NCBI RefSeq assembly: GCF_003075455.1
Contig: NZ_QDAE01000006.1
Span: 111,650 to 175,649, forward strand
Direction of reading: 5' to 3'
Length of the DNA stretch: 64,000 nt
DNA from: Arthrobacter sp. Bz4
GTDB lineage: Bacteria > Actinomycetota > Actinomycetes > Actinomycetales > Micrococcaceae
The translations under genes and the position numbers were made by a program. The notes under the pieces were generated by a model. It did not search any database, had not been told where the DNA came from, and worked only from the letters and a program-made list of their open reading frames with translations. Shown here piece after piece: positions 24,839-34,212 of this stretch (positions within the stretch are counted from its first letter, which is position 1; the number at the start of each line of letters is the position of its first letter).

Positions 24839-26767
24839 ATGCGCATGGGTCGGAGTCTTCGGGTAGCTGTGGTGGGTGCTGGCCCCCGCGGCACCTCGGT
24901 GCTGGAACGACTTATTTCCCAGTGGGAGGCCCATCCGCCCGACCAACGCCAACAGCTCGACATCCATGTCATCGACCCGGAAAGCCCCGGCCCGGGCCAT
25001 GTCTGGCGGCCGGTCCAGTCCCGACTCTTCCTGATGAACACTCCGTCGCTGTTCCCCACGGTGGTGCCCGTAGGGGCTCCGGACCATGGGTTGGTCCCGT
25101 CAGTCGTGGGGTACTCGTTTGACGACTGGCGTGTCCTGGTGACGTCCGACCCGGTCCCCACGCTTTCCAATGCCGACCGCGAAGAGCTGTCGGACCTCGG
25201 AAGCTCCGGTTTCCCCAGCCGTGCCTTGTACGGCAGGTATCTGGAGTGGATCTATCAGCAGCTGGTCGACCGTTGCGGTGACGGCGCCACGATCACCCAC
25301 CACGCCACCGACGCAAGGGAAATCTCCCGGGTGGCTCCCGGTTACCGTCTCCGGTTAGGCGACGATTCGGTGCTGGCAGCGGACGCAGTGGTGCTGGCGC
25401 TGGGACATGTTCCCTCGCAGCTCAGCCCCGAACAGGAGACGCTAAGGGACGGCGCCGCACGCTACAGCCTCAAATACTGGCCGCCCGCCGTCCCCGCCGA
25501 CATCAACTGGGCAAAACTGCCTGCCAAAAAGCCGGTCCTGGTCCGGGGCCTGGGCCTGAACTTTTTCGACGCCATGATCCAGCTGACCGAAGGACGCGGC
25601 GGTCGGTTCACCCCCGACGAGGGTGGGAAACTGAGCTACCAACCGAGCGGCAGCGAACCGCAGATCATTGCTGCCTCCCGGCGAGGGGTGCCGTACCGGG
25701 CGAAGGCACAACTGGATAGTTACCTCCCTCGCAGCGTGACCTTGCGCTATTGCACGCTACCGGCGCTGCAAACGTTCGCCGACCAGGGAATCACACCTGG
25801 CTTCGACCACGATATCTGGCCGCTATTGCACCGTGACGTGGTGACTGCCTACTACTCCACCCTGGTGCGGGTGGCCGGCGCGGACCTGGTGGCCAACCCG
25901 GACGGATTCCTGGAGAGAGTTCACACCGCTATCGCCGTGAGCGGCCCGGAATGGACTGCTGCGCTGGACGCGGTCCTCGCCAGCGAGCTGCCCCCCGTTC
26001 ACCACCTCGATGTTGAGCGGCTGTCTCACCCGTTCGCTGGGCGCAGGTTCGCCAGCGCCCAGGATTACCAGGAAGCGGTGCTTGACTACCTCGACGCCGA
26101 TGTTGCCGAGTCCTTCAGGGGCGAAGATAGCCCGCTGAAGATGGCGATCGGCGCCATGAATGCTGGCCGTACTGTGATCAAACAGGTGGTCGCCGACGGC
26201 GGGCTGACCGATCAGGCCTGGCTGACCGAGCTCAGGGGATGGTTCGAACCCCTGGTGGAGGGCGTGGCCAGCGGTCCGCCAGCGATCAGGATCGCCCAAC
26301 TGGCTGCCCTGGCACGAGCGGGTGTGGTGCAGTTCATCGGGCCCAACCCCCAGTTCGTTGTCGACGTCGACACCGAACGATTTGAAGCGTCGTCACCGTG
26401 GGTGGAGGGTGCCGGGGTAGCAGCGAGCTACCTGGTCGACGCGATGATGCCGCCCAACCGCGCCGCCACCACCCTGTCCCCGCTGCTGCGCCAACTACTC
26501 GGCGACGGTCTGGTCCGGCCCAAAATGATGATGGCGACCGACGGCGCGCCGGTCAGCGCGCCGGGACTGGACGTCACGCTGCCCCCTTACCGGGCAATTG
26601 ACGGCTCGGGTCGCGCGCACCAGCACCTGTACGTGGTGGGTTTGCAGCTCGCTTCGGTCCAGTGGGGGACAGCAATTGCGGCCCAGGCTCACACGTCGCC
26701 TGCTGCCGGTAGCCGGACGCTCCGGGACGCCGATGACATCGCCACGGCCATCCTCGCGATCACATAG
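24839..26767 (+). CDS. FAD/NAD(P)-binding protein
   Basis: A 642-residue protein of the FAD-NAD(P)-binding family that resembles lysine/ornithine N-hydroxylases. The N-terminal dinucleotide motif VAVVGAGPRGTSVLERL is followed by SPGPGHVWRP, SRLFLMNTPS and VVLALGHVPSQ. No siderophore genes are nearby and the reaction is unknown. ATG 24839 lies six bases after TACCCT (leaderless) and places the dinucleotide motif near the N-terminus, whereas the longer frame would add a Pro/Arg-rich segment with no support. Confidence 0.8.
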   Translation: MRMGRSLRVAVVGAGPRGTSVLERLISQWEAHPPDQRQQLDIHVIDPESPGPGHVWRPVQSRLFLMNTPSLFPTVVPVGAPDHGLVPSVVGYSFDDWRVLVTSDPVPTLSNADREELSDLGSSGFPSRALYGRYLEWIYQQLVDRCGDGATITHHATDAREISRVAPGYRLRLGDDSVLAADAVVLALGHVPSQLSPEQETLRDGAARYSLKYWPPAVPADINWAKLPAKKPVLVRGLGLNFFDAMIQLTEGRGGRFTPDEGGKLSYQPSGSEPQIIAASRRGVPYRAKAQLDSYLPRSVTLRYCTLPALQTFADQGITPGFDHDIWPLLHRDVVTAYYSTLVRVAGADLVANPDGFLERVHTAIAVSGPEWTAALDAVLASELPPVHHLDVERLSHPFAGRRFASAQDYQEAVLDYLDADVAESFRGEDSPLKMAIGAMNAGRTVIKQVVADGGLTDQAWLTELRGWFEPLVEGVASGPPAIRIAQLAALARAGVVQFIGPNPQFVVDVDTERFEASSPWVEGAGVAASYLVDAMMPPNRAATTLSPLLRQLLGDGLVRPKMMMATDGAPVSAPGLDVTLPPYRAIDGSGRAHQHLYVVGLQLASVQWGTAIAAQAHTSPAAGSRTLRDADDIATAILAIT

Positions 26768-26770
26768 TTA

Positions 26771-26808
26771 ACCGGAACGGCGGGCCCCGTGAGGGACCCG
26801 CCGCCGGT
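26771..26808. terminator. Convergent terminator hairpin
   Basis: ACCGG with CCGGT outside and GGCGGG with CCCGCC inside, between the convergent FAD-protein gene and the 5'-nucleotidase gene. No U run. Confidence 0.65.
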
Positions 26809-26825
26809 CTGGCTAGGTTGTCGGA

Positions 26826-29411
26826 CTAGAGGCCTGCGGCATACCTGCCGCAGGCTCCAACCTCGTCGTCGAACCGGTTGACGAATGCTGCCATCGCGTC
26901 ACGCGCCACGGGGGTGACTGGACGGTAGGTGCCGTCTCTCCAGCCCTCGGAGATCCCGGCATCCTTCAGCCAGGAGATCTCCTTCTCGAACATCGTTCCA
27001 ACAGGTACGTCAGAGAACGGCGCACCCTTGGGGTTTACATAGCTCATCGCTTCCGCATCGAGGCAAACCTCGCTGGCGAGACGCATCATGAATGCTGCCA
27101 TCGCGTCCCTGTTGACCGGGGTCACCGGACGGAAGGTCCGGGTGCCGTCGGTCTCAGGCCAGCCGGTCGACAGGCCGGAGGTGTGCATCCACATGATCGC
27201 TTCGAAGTGCTCAACCCGGTCCGCTTCGTCAGCGGGGAAGGCTACGTCGCTGAACGGCGACTCCTCGGGAAGCTCGAACTCTGGTTCCCCGGCCAAGCGG
27301 TACAGGAACGCCGCCATCGCGTCGCGGTTGATGCTCGCGAGTGGACGGTACGAACGGGTTCCGTCGGCTTCCAGCCAGCCGGTGGAGAGACCGTTTTCTG
27401 CCATCCACTCGATGTGGTCCTGGTGTTCGTTGCCTTCGACGTCGGTGAACTCAGCGATTTCGACGCCAATGGGGAGGCGTACCTCGGTGCCGGAGTCGGG
27501 TGCGGTCAGGTAGAACGTCGCGCCGAGGGCGTCGGCGGGAACGGTGAACGCGATCCGTGCTGCTCCGTCAGTCACGTCGAACGTGCTGATCTCCGCTGGC
27601 TCACCGTCGCCGACGGAGTAGGACAGGACGATGCTGGTGTTGGTGGGGCTGCCCAGGGACGTTAGGTCCAGTTTGGAGACGTCGAAGCTGACCTCCTGGC
27701 CGAGAACCACGTTCGTGGGTGCGCCCTGAACCTGCACCGCGCGGCGGTCGAAGGTCGGTGAGAGCGGGCTGTTGGCTTCGATGTAGTCGAACCATGCTTC
27801 CCGGTCAACCAGACCCGAGTCCAGGGTATCGGCGCCTTCGTTGAAGACCACGAAATCGTCGCCGCCCTGGATCAGGAAGTTGAAAGTGCCAACCCGGTAG
27901 TCACGGGTTGGCTCAAGTGGCGCCCCGTCGATGGTTACCGAAGTGATCCGGGAGCCTTCGGCCGCCTGGGCATCGTAGGTGTAAGTGACATTGTCCGACA
28001 GTCCCAGATGCAGGAAGTTGGTGCGGACGCCGCCCTCGCGGGGCCACTGCTGCTCCAGCAGTTCGGCGAACTGGGCGCCGGTCAGCGTGGTGGTCGCCAG
28101 GTTGTTCAGGAAGGGCAATACCGCGTTGGCTTCAGCGACTGTGATGTCGCCGTTCTCGTCGTAGTACAGCTCGGCACGGAGCCCACCGGGGTTGGCGACG
28201 CCGATTTCGGCTCCGCCGCGCAGATCCGACTGCAGTGACGACAGCAGCGAGTCAGCGACCAGATTGCCCAGCGTGGATTCCGATCCGCGGTCATCACGCG
28301 AATCACCGGTGAACGCGGTGGTGATGTCCTCGGTGACCTTCCCGAGGACAACGCTGCCGAGCTCGTCGGCAGTCGCAATCGCTTCGTTGACGATCGTCTG
28401 GACCTCTGCCACCCGCGGGTAGTCGGCGACCAGCTCGGCGTCGTCGATCCCTGTGCGGGGTACGTTGCGGGCTTCGTACTCGACGACGTCGCCGGTGAGG
28501 GTGTCGACGGTCAGCTCGATCTGACCGATGAACTCGCCATAGGAACCTGTTTGGACGATCGGACGGGTTTCGCCGGTCTCGCCGGGAACTGGAGCGTCTG
28601 AGGCGTAGAACGAGTGGGTGTGCCCGTTAAAGATTGCGTCCACCAGTGGTGTGGTCCCATTGACGATCGCATCGAATTCGCTGCCCGGGATAACTTCGGG
28701 AAGGGCTGCCGAGTCTTCGCTCGATCCGTCAGCACCCGCATGGTACTCCGCGACGATGACGTCGGCCAGGTCGCCGTCCTCGATCTCCTGCGCCACACGG
28801 TTGACGGCCTCGACGGGATCCCCAAAGTCGATGGTCTCGATGCCGCCGGGGCTCACCAGGGTAGGTGTTTCCTGGGTGACAGCCCCGATGACAGCTACTT
28901 CGATGCCATCCACTGTGAAGACTTCGTACTCATCCAACGCCGGTTCCTGGGTGCCCTTGGTGTAGACGTTGGCGCCCAGGTAGGAGAAGTTTGCGATTGG
29001 TTCAACACGCTCGGTGAGGTCCGCGAATCCGCCGTCGAATTCGTGGTTGCCGACCGCCGAGGCGCGCAACTCCAGCGCGTTGAGCACATCGATCGTTGGA
29101 ACGTCGCGCTGCGATGAGGAGGCGTACAGCGACGCCCCAATGTTGTCACCGGCCGAGATGAAGAGCGTGTTCTCCGCGCCGGCCTCAGCCCTCAACTGTT
29201 CGACGGTGCCAGCGAACTTCACCGTGTTGCGGTCGATGCGTCCGTGGAAATCGTTGATGTTGAGAAGACTGATCTCGGTGGTGACGCCGGGGGCTTTGAC
29301 TTCGACGTCGGTCTGTTGCGTCGCATAGGCGGGTAGTGCGGCTATCGGGGAGGCGAGTAGCCCCACCGCTAGCGTGGCACCAAGCCCGCCCTTCCATGAC
29401 GAATGTTTCAT
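26826..29411 (-). CDS. Secreted 5'-nucleotidase with SLH repeats
   Basis: An 861-residue exported enzyme of the UshA/5'-nucleotidase family, which removes phosphate from nucleotides outside the cell. After a signal peptide ending PAYA (about residue 30) comes a metallophosphatase domain with metal motifs NINDFHGR, SAGDNIG, VGNHEFDGG and FNGHTHSF, then the nucleotidase C-terminal domain (GGLRAELYYD, QGGDDFVVFN). A linker leads to three S-layer-homology-like repeats (residues about 650-855), each with FSDV or FTDV, a Trp-rich helix and a TYRPVTPVARDAMAAF segment. These probably hold the enzyme at the cell wall. AAGGAG supports the ATG. The leader, signal peptide and SLH part are near-copies of those of the nuclease gene upstream. 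Confidence 0.92.
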   Translation of the reverse strand: MKHSSWKGGLGATLAVGLLASPIAALPAYATQQTDVEVKAPGVTTEISLLNINDFHGRIDRNTVKFAGTVEQLRAEAGAENTLFISAGDNIGASLYASSSQRDVPTIDVLNALELRASAVGNHEFDGGFADLTERVEPIANFSYLGANVYTKGTQEPALDEYEVFTVDGIEVAVIGAVTQETPTLVSPGGIETIDFGDPVEAVNRVAQEIEDGDLADVIVAEYHAGADGSSEDSAALPEVIPGSEFDAIVNGTTPLVDAIFNGHTHSFYASDAPVPGETGETRPIVQTGSYGEFIGQIELTVDTLTGDVVEYEARNVPRTGIDDAELVADYPRVAEVQTIVNEAIATADELGSVVLGKVTEDITTAFTGDSRDDRGSESTLGNLVADSLLSSLQSDLRGGAEIGVANPGGLRAELYYDENGDITVAEANAVLPFLNNLATTTLTGAQFAELLEQQWPREGGVRTNFLHLGLSDNVTYTYDAQAAEGSRITSVTIDGAPLEPTRDYRVGTFNFLIQGGDDFVVFNEGADTLDSGLVDREAWFDYIEANSPLSPTFDRRAVQVQGAPTNVVLGQEVSFDVSKLDLTSLGSPTNTSIVLSYSVGDGEPAEISTFDVTDGAARIAFTVPADALGATFYLTAPDSGTEVRLPIGVEIAEFTDVEGNEHQDHIEWMAENGLSTGWLEADGTRSYRPLASINRDAMAAFLYRLAGEPEFELPEESPFSDVAFPADEADRVEHFEAIMWMHTSGLSTGWPETDGTRTFRPVTPVNRDAMAAFMMRLASEVCLDAEAMSYVNPKGAPFSDVPVGTMFEKEISWLKDAGISEGWRDGTYRPVTPVARDAMAAFVNRFDDEVGACGRYAAGL

Positions 29412-29501
29412 CCGCTAGTTCTCCTTGGCTTTGGCTGTTGACAGCCGCGAGTGAGTCCGCCTGTGTGTGAAACACGGGCTGGTGGCTCGAAAAATGTGCT
29501 G

Positions 29502-29530
29502 AATGTGATCCAACTGACCTTTTGAGTCAA
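29502..29530 (-). promoter_or_regulatory. Promoter of the 5'-nucleotidase gene
   Basis: On the minus strand: -35 TTGACT (29525-29530), a 17-base spacer and -10 CACATT (29502-29507). The -10 is conserved in the second leader copy. Confidence 0.5.
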
Positions 29531-29550
29531 ACCGAGCCAACCAGACCATG

Positions 29551-29577
29551 GTGAACGAGAGGTGACTAAAAGTGAAG
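29551..29577 (-). promoter_or_regulatory. PHO-box-like repeat upstream of the 5'-nucleotidase gene
   Basis: GTGAAC (29551), GTGACT (29562) and GTGAAG (29572) follow each other at 11 and 10 bases. Read in the direction of the gene these are GTTCAC units, the known binding unit of actinobacterial PhoP/RegX3. The group ends about 20 bases upstream of the -35. Confidence 0.55.
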
Positions 29578-29600
29578 AGCAGGGGGCCAGCCTTTAACGA

Positions 29601-29633
29601 AAGTTGGCCCCGGTTCGAAGCCGGGGCCAACTT
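29601..29633 (-). terminator. Terminator of the nuclease gene
   Basis: Perfect 13-bp arms AAGTTGGCCCCGG and CCGGGGCCAACTT with a 7-base loop, 27 bases after the nuclease stop codon on the minus strand. Confidence 0.8.
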
Positions 29634-29659
29634 TTCCAGGGCGGAACGCGACGCAGGAC

Positions 29660-32600
29660 TTACCTGCCGCAGGATCCAAACGTGTCGTCGAACCGGTTCA
29701 CGAAGGCTGCCATCGCGTCGCGGGCCACCGGGGTGACCGGGCGGTAGGTGCCGTCGCCCCAGCCCTCGGAAATCCCGGCGTCCTTCATCCAGGAGATTTC
29801 CTCCTCGAACATCATGCCCTCAGGCACGTCCGTGAACGGGGGGCCGCTGGGGTCGACATACTCGATGGCTTCCTCGTTCAGGCAGGTCTGCCCGGCGAAG
29901 CGCTTCAGGAATGCTGCCATCGCGTCCCGGTTGACCGGGGTCACCGGGCGGAAGGTCCGGGTGCCATCGGTCTCTGGCCAGCCAGTGGAAAGCCCCGATT
30001 CGTGCATCCACATGATCGCGTCGAAGTGCTCAACCCGGTCAGCTTCATCGGCGGGGAAGGCTACGTCGCTGAACGGTGATTCGTTTGGAAGTTCGAACTC
30101 AGGTTCCCCGGTCAGCCGGTAGAGGAACGCGGCCATCGCGTCGCGGTTGATGCTTGCCAACGGGCGGTAGGTCCGGGTGCCATCGGCTTCCAGCCAGCCG
30201 GTGGAGAGGCCGTTTTCTGCCATCCACTCGATGTGGTCCTGGTGTTCGTTGTCCTCAATATCGGTGAACTCAATGACTTCGTCCAGATCCAGACCGACAA
30301 TTACTGGATCGTGGTCGCTGGCGCGGTACTGGTCAGCGGTGTAATAGTTCACCGGGGTGTAGTTGAACCGGCTGTACTCGAGCGCCACCGATTCGACCGC
30401 ATTGATATTCCAGATGTCGACGCCGGTGACAGTTGCATCGGCTTCAGGTGAGGCGAGGATGTGATCCAGTGATCCTGACTGTCCACCAAAGACGTAGGAG
30501 TACTTCCCGGTGTCGGCGCCCTGGTTGATGTACCCGGCTTCGTAGAACACCTGCATGGGGTCTTCAGCCGTGTAGGAGTTGAAGTCACCCGTGAGGAAGA
30601 CCTTATCGGTGCCAGCTTCGGCCTGCATCGTGTCGGCGAAGTCCACGAGAGCTGCTGCCTGCTTTACGCGGTCAGGGTTTGAAGCTCCCTGCCCGTCGCC
30701 CTGGTCTTCATTCTCCCCGGAACCGGAGCCCTTCGACTTGAAGTGGTTCACGATCGCAAGGAACCTCGTCGACTCGCCGCCGCCAGCGACCTGGAAGGCT
30801 TGAGCGAGCGGCTTTCGGGCGTTCGAGAACGCGACGTCGTCATCGAGGATGACTGAATCACCGACGGTCTCTACCGCGGCGGGCTTGTAAATGAAGGCGT
30901 TGCGGATGACGTCTTCGTTGGTGGGCACCTCGGCGGGGGAGGGGACGAAGTCCCAGACCCCCGGCTCAACTTCGTTCAGGGCCGTGGTCAACGAAGCGAG
31001 CGCCTCGTCACGATCCTTGCCGAAGGCGCCGAGTTCTCGATTTCTTCCAGCGAGACCATGTCGGCGTCAAGGTTGGTCAGCGCATCAACGATCTTGGCTT
31101 CCTGGCGCTCAAGGCTTTCAGTGTTGGCAGCACCGCGAGCGTCACAGCCGCCCCGGACCGTGATGGGGTTGCCAGCGCGGTCGTTGTAGTAGGTGCACCC
31201 GGTCAGCTCATCACCGGTAGTGCTGAAGTAGTTCAACACGTTGAACGAGGCAATTTTGATGTCGCCGCCCACTTCCACGGGGGTGGCCGGCCGCTCGCCT
31301 GCGAAGGTGACTGGCTGAACTTCATCGGCATTATCAGGGGTGAGGTGTGTCACCGGCTGGAATCGCCATACGCCGAAGTCGAAGTCGACGATGACGTCGG
31401 AGACAAAGGTCGCTGACCCGTTGACCCGGACTGGATTCTCGACCGTCAGGTAGGGCAGGGCGCGGTCCATGTTCCGGACGAAGTCGATCGTGGCGCCGTC
31501 GTCGAGAGTGACTCCGCGGGCGCTGTTGTCTGCCTGAACGGCCGCGTTCTCCGGGGTGCCGGGAGGGGCAATTTCGGTGGGCTGAACCAGGGCGTCGGTG
31601 CCGAAGGCCAGATCAATTTCGCCGTAGCGGTTCAGGTCATAGTTGTCCGTAACGGTGAAGTCGCCGGTGGGCCTGACGAGCATGCTCTCGAGCACTTCAC
31701 GCTCGGCGTTGGTTGCCGGCCAGGGCGTGATGAGGGACTTGACCTCCTCGGCTGGCTCGGTCAGCACGGTGGCCGCACCGGCCACTACCTCGATCTGGGT
31801 GACACCGAAGTTCTCCCCGGCCTCACCCGTAACCTCCACATGGTCACCGATCGCGACGTCGGCGACGGTGCCTGGGGAGTAAATGAAGATGCCGTCAGAG
31901 GCGGCACCCGCTTCGCCGCCGGTGCCTTCTGTCTGGATCACGTAGCCGTCAATGCCACCGGTGGGATAGGCGGCGGTAACAACGCCCCGGGTGGTGACCG
32001 TTTCACCCGCCAGCGGTGTGGCAGTTCCGGTGCCCTGAATCTCGTTGATGGGAACAACGTCGCCGGCGACCGGCGGTTCTGGCTCCGGTTCGGGTTCAAA
32101 GCTGCCCGTCTCGCCGTCAGCGTTCGTCGGTGTGACCGCCTCGCTGAGGGTGAAGTCGGCTGAGTTGTCGTCGGTGTCGACGAAGCCTGCCCGGTTCAAT
32201 GACCGGGGGTCGGAGTTGCTGTCGGGTTTGGGCGCAACAGCTGTTTCGAACGTGTTCGAGGACCCGTACCCCAACAGGTCTTCGATCGCAGGGTTGCCGG
32301 TCACCGAACCGGTGGCCAGCGGATTCAGGGGCGCGGAGTCATTCGACAGGATCAGGGTGCCGCCGCCCCCGGCGAAGCTGGCGCCTATCGTCGCGTCCAC
32401 CTCAGGCAGCGCGACACCGTTGTCGGCGTTGCTGGATCCGCCGACCAGGTAATGGCCATTAGCCGGAATGGTGCCGGTCAGCGGTGCAACACCGGTTGGT
32501 GCGGCGGACCCACTGGCGGACCGGTACTGCAGGGACCAGCCGCTGATGTCCACCGGCTGATCTGTGGTGTTGTGGAGTTCAACAAACTTGTTCAGATACG

Positions 32601-32748
32601 GGGCATTGGCGCTTCCCCCGTTCACATAGGCCTCGTTGATCACGATGCCGTTCGGTGCCGCGTAGGCGGGAAGCACGGCTACCGGCGAGGCGAGCAGCCC
32701 CATCGTTAGCGCAGCACCAAGCCCGCCCTTCCATGACGAATGTTTCAT
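29660..32748 (-). pseudogene. Secreted ExeM/NucH-type nuclease with lamin-tail and SLH domains, frameshifted
   Basis: Encodes about 1,029 residues once one base is restored. Order: signal peptide MKHSSWKGG...LPAYA; lamin-tail domain (residues about 32-150); Pro/Glu linker; OB-fold-like region; endonuclease/exonuclease/phosphatase domain with SLEEIENSA, VNHFKSKGSG, LTGDFNSYTA, SLDHILAS and SDHDPVIVG; then three SLH repeats as in the 5'-nucleotidase. The family degrades extracellular DNA. The frame breaks near 31026-31030: the codons for E-N-S-A-A-F-G-K return if one G is added to GGCGCC. As given, the first frame stops at 30988, before most catalytic residues. The span is one base short of a multiple of three. 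A sequencing deletion is likely. Confidence 0.88.
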
Positions 32749-32889
32749 CCGCTAGTTCTCCTTGACTTTGGCTGTTGACAGCCGCGAGTGAGTCCGCCCG
32801 TGTGTGGAACACGAGCCTGATGGCTCGAAAAAAGTGCTGAATGTGATCCAGCCGACCTTTTGGGCCACGTTCGAGCCAACCAGACCATC

Positions 32890-32916
32890 GTGAACGAGAG
32901 GTTGCGGAAAGTGAAG
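32890..32916 (-). promoter_or_regulatory. PHO-box-like repeat upstream of the nuclease gene
   Basis: GTGAAC (32890), GTTGCG (32901) and GTGAAG (32911) have the same 11- and 10-base spacing as the copy at 29551. The middle unit is weaker. Confidence 0.5.
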
Positions 32917-32941
32917 GGTAAGCGAGTCAGGCATTAACGAA

Positions 32942-32972
32942 TGTTGGCCCCGGTATGAAACCGGGGCCAACA
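32942..32972 (-). terminator. Terminator of tRNA-Ser (TGA)
   Basis: Perfect 12-bp arms TGTTGGCCCCGG and CCGGGGCCAACA with a 7-base loop just after the tRNA on the minus strand; similar to the hairpin at 29601. Confidence 0.8.
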
Positions 32973-32983
32973 CTTTCTACGGG

Positions 32984-33071
32984 CGGAAGGTAAGAGATTC
33001 GAACTCTTGGTACGGGGTTACCGCACACTGGTTTTCAAGACCAGCTCCATCGGCCGCTCGGACAACCTTCC
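32984..33071 (-). tRNA. tRNA-Ser (TGA)
   Basis: Class II tRNA: acceptor GGAAGGT pairs with ACCTTCC, discriminator G; anticodon stem CTGGT/ACCAG around CTTGAAA gives anticodon TGA, reading UCA and related serine codons; long variable arm and TTCGAAT T-loop. Confidence 0.95.
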
Positions 33072-33134
33072 CAAGTGAGTAGTGTTTCACGTAGCTTCCA
33101 GTTCAACCAAAAAACCGTTCCAGTGGAGGACCTT

Positions 33135-34118
33135 TTGAGAGCAGTAGTAATCACCGAACCAGGCGCACCAGAGGTGCTCAGTGTGTCGCAGGTGGCTGCA
33201 CCCCAGGCAGGGCCGGGGGAGGTGCTGATCGACGTCGTCGCCGCCGGGCTGAACCGGGCGGATGTCCAGCAGCGCAAAGGACTCTACCCTCCACCGCCGG
33301 GTGCGTCGGAGTATCCCGGGCTGGAGGTCTCGGGCAGGGTTGCCGACGCCGGTGGGTCCGGTTTTTCGGTGGGTGACGAGGTGGTGGCGCTGCTGTCCGG
33401 CGGCGGGTACGCGGAGGAGGTCGCCGTCCCTGCCGGTCAGGTCCTTCGTGCGCCGTCGGGAATGGATCTGGTAGCGGCTGCGGCACTGCCGGAGGTTGCG
33501 GCGACTGTCTACTCGAACCTGTTCCTCACCGCGCACCTTCAAGCCGGCGAGCGGGTGTTGATCCATGGGGGCGCCGGCGGAATTGGAACCATGGCCGTCC
33601 AGCTGGCGCTTGCGTTCGGGGCTATCCCGCTTGTCACTGCGGGATCGGCGGCAAAGCTCGAGGTTGCACGGGGCCTCGGCGCCGTCACCTGCATCAACTA
33701 TCGGGAGCAGGACTTCGTCGCTGAAGTAGCCGCAGCCACGTCGGGTCGAGGGGTGGACGTGATTCTCGACGTCGTGGGCGCCAAGTACCTTGAGCAGAAT
33801 GTTCAGGCGCTCGCCGTCGGGGGACGCCTGGTCATCATCGGTTTGCAGGGCGGCGCCAGGGCCGAGCTGAATCTTGGTGCGCTGATGACGAAGCGCGCTT
33901 CGGTGGCCGGCACCACACTGCGTGGGCGTCCAGTGGCTGAGAAGACTGCCATCATGGCGGCGGTCCGGGACCATGTCTGGACGCTTGTCGAGTCGGGCAA
34001 GGTCAAGGCGATGGTAGACCGCACCTTCCCGCTGGAGCGTGCCGTCGAAGCCCATCAGTACTTTGATTCCGGGGAACACACCGGGAAAGTTCTCCTCACG
34101 GTGGCTCCTCCCCACTGA
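33135..34118 (+). CDS. NAD(P)H-quinone oxidoreductase (zeta-crystallin/PIG3 type)
   Basis: A 327-residue zinc-free medium-chain reductase of the QOR/PIG3 group. The N-terminal GroES-like domain carries NRADVQQRKGLYPPP and YPGLEVSGRV; the cofactor domain has VLIHGGAGGIGTMAVQLA near residue 140, a glycine-rich NADPH site. It reduces quinones or enones with NADPH. The start is the TTG at 33135, with GGAGGA four to five bases upstream and MRAVVITEPG as the usual beginning; the longer GTG frame would run into the tRNA. It begins right after tRNA-Ser on the other strand. Confidence 0.9.
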   Translation: MRAVVITEPGAPEVLSVSQVAAPQAGPGEVLIDVVAAGLNRADVQQRKGLYPPPPGASEYPGLEVSGRVADAGGSGFSVGDEVVALLSGGGYAEEVAVPAGQVLRAPSGMDLVAAAALPEVAATVYSNLFLTAHLQAGERVLIHGGAGGIGTMAVQLALAFGAIPLVTAGSAAKLEVARGLGAVTCINYREQDFVAEVAAATSGRGVDVILDVVGAKYLEQNVQALAVGGRLVIIGLQGGARAELNLGALMTKRASVAGTTLRGRPVAEKTAIMAAVRDHVWTLVESGKVKAMVDRTFPLERAVEAHQYFDSGEHTGKVLLTVAPPH

Positions 34119-34212
34119 TCAGCAGGGATGGATGAAACGACCACTTGAATCCGCCGACTGTCTAGACCTTCCCGCTCAGCGGGCACGATCGGTGTATTTC
34201 TGTAACGGGGGG

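Larger units (their letters stand above)
29412..29640 (-). repeat. Leader/promoter/terminator segment, copy 1
   Basis: About 230 bases closely similar to 32749-32975. Both copies contain, in transcription order, a GGCC-rich terminator hairpin, GTGAAC-type repeats, a -10 CACATT, a GGCTGT/ACAGCC palindrome and the AAGGAG ribosome site of the following gene. Together with the matching coding ends this shows an old tandem duplication. Confidence 0.8.
32749..32975 (-). repeat. Leader/promoter/terminator segment, copy 2
   Basis: Counterpart of 29412-29640, placed upstream of the nuclease gene and ending in the terminator of tRNA-Ser(TGA). The -35 of copy 1 (TTGACT) is not conserved here, while the -10 CACATT and the ribosome site are. 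Confidence 0.8.
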
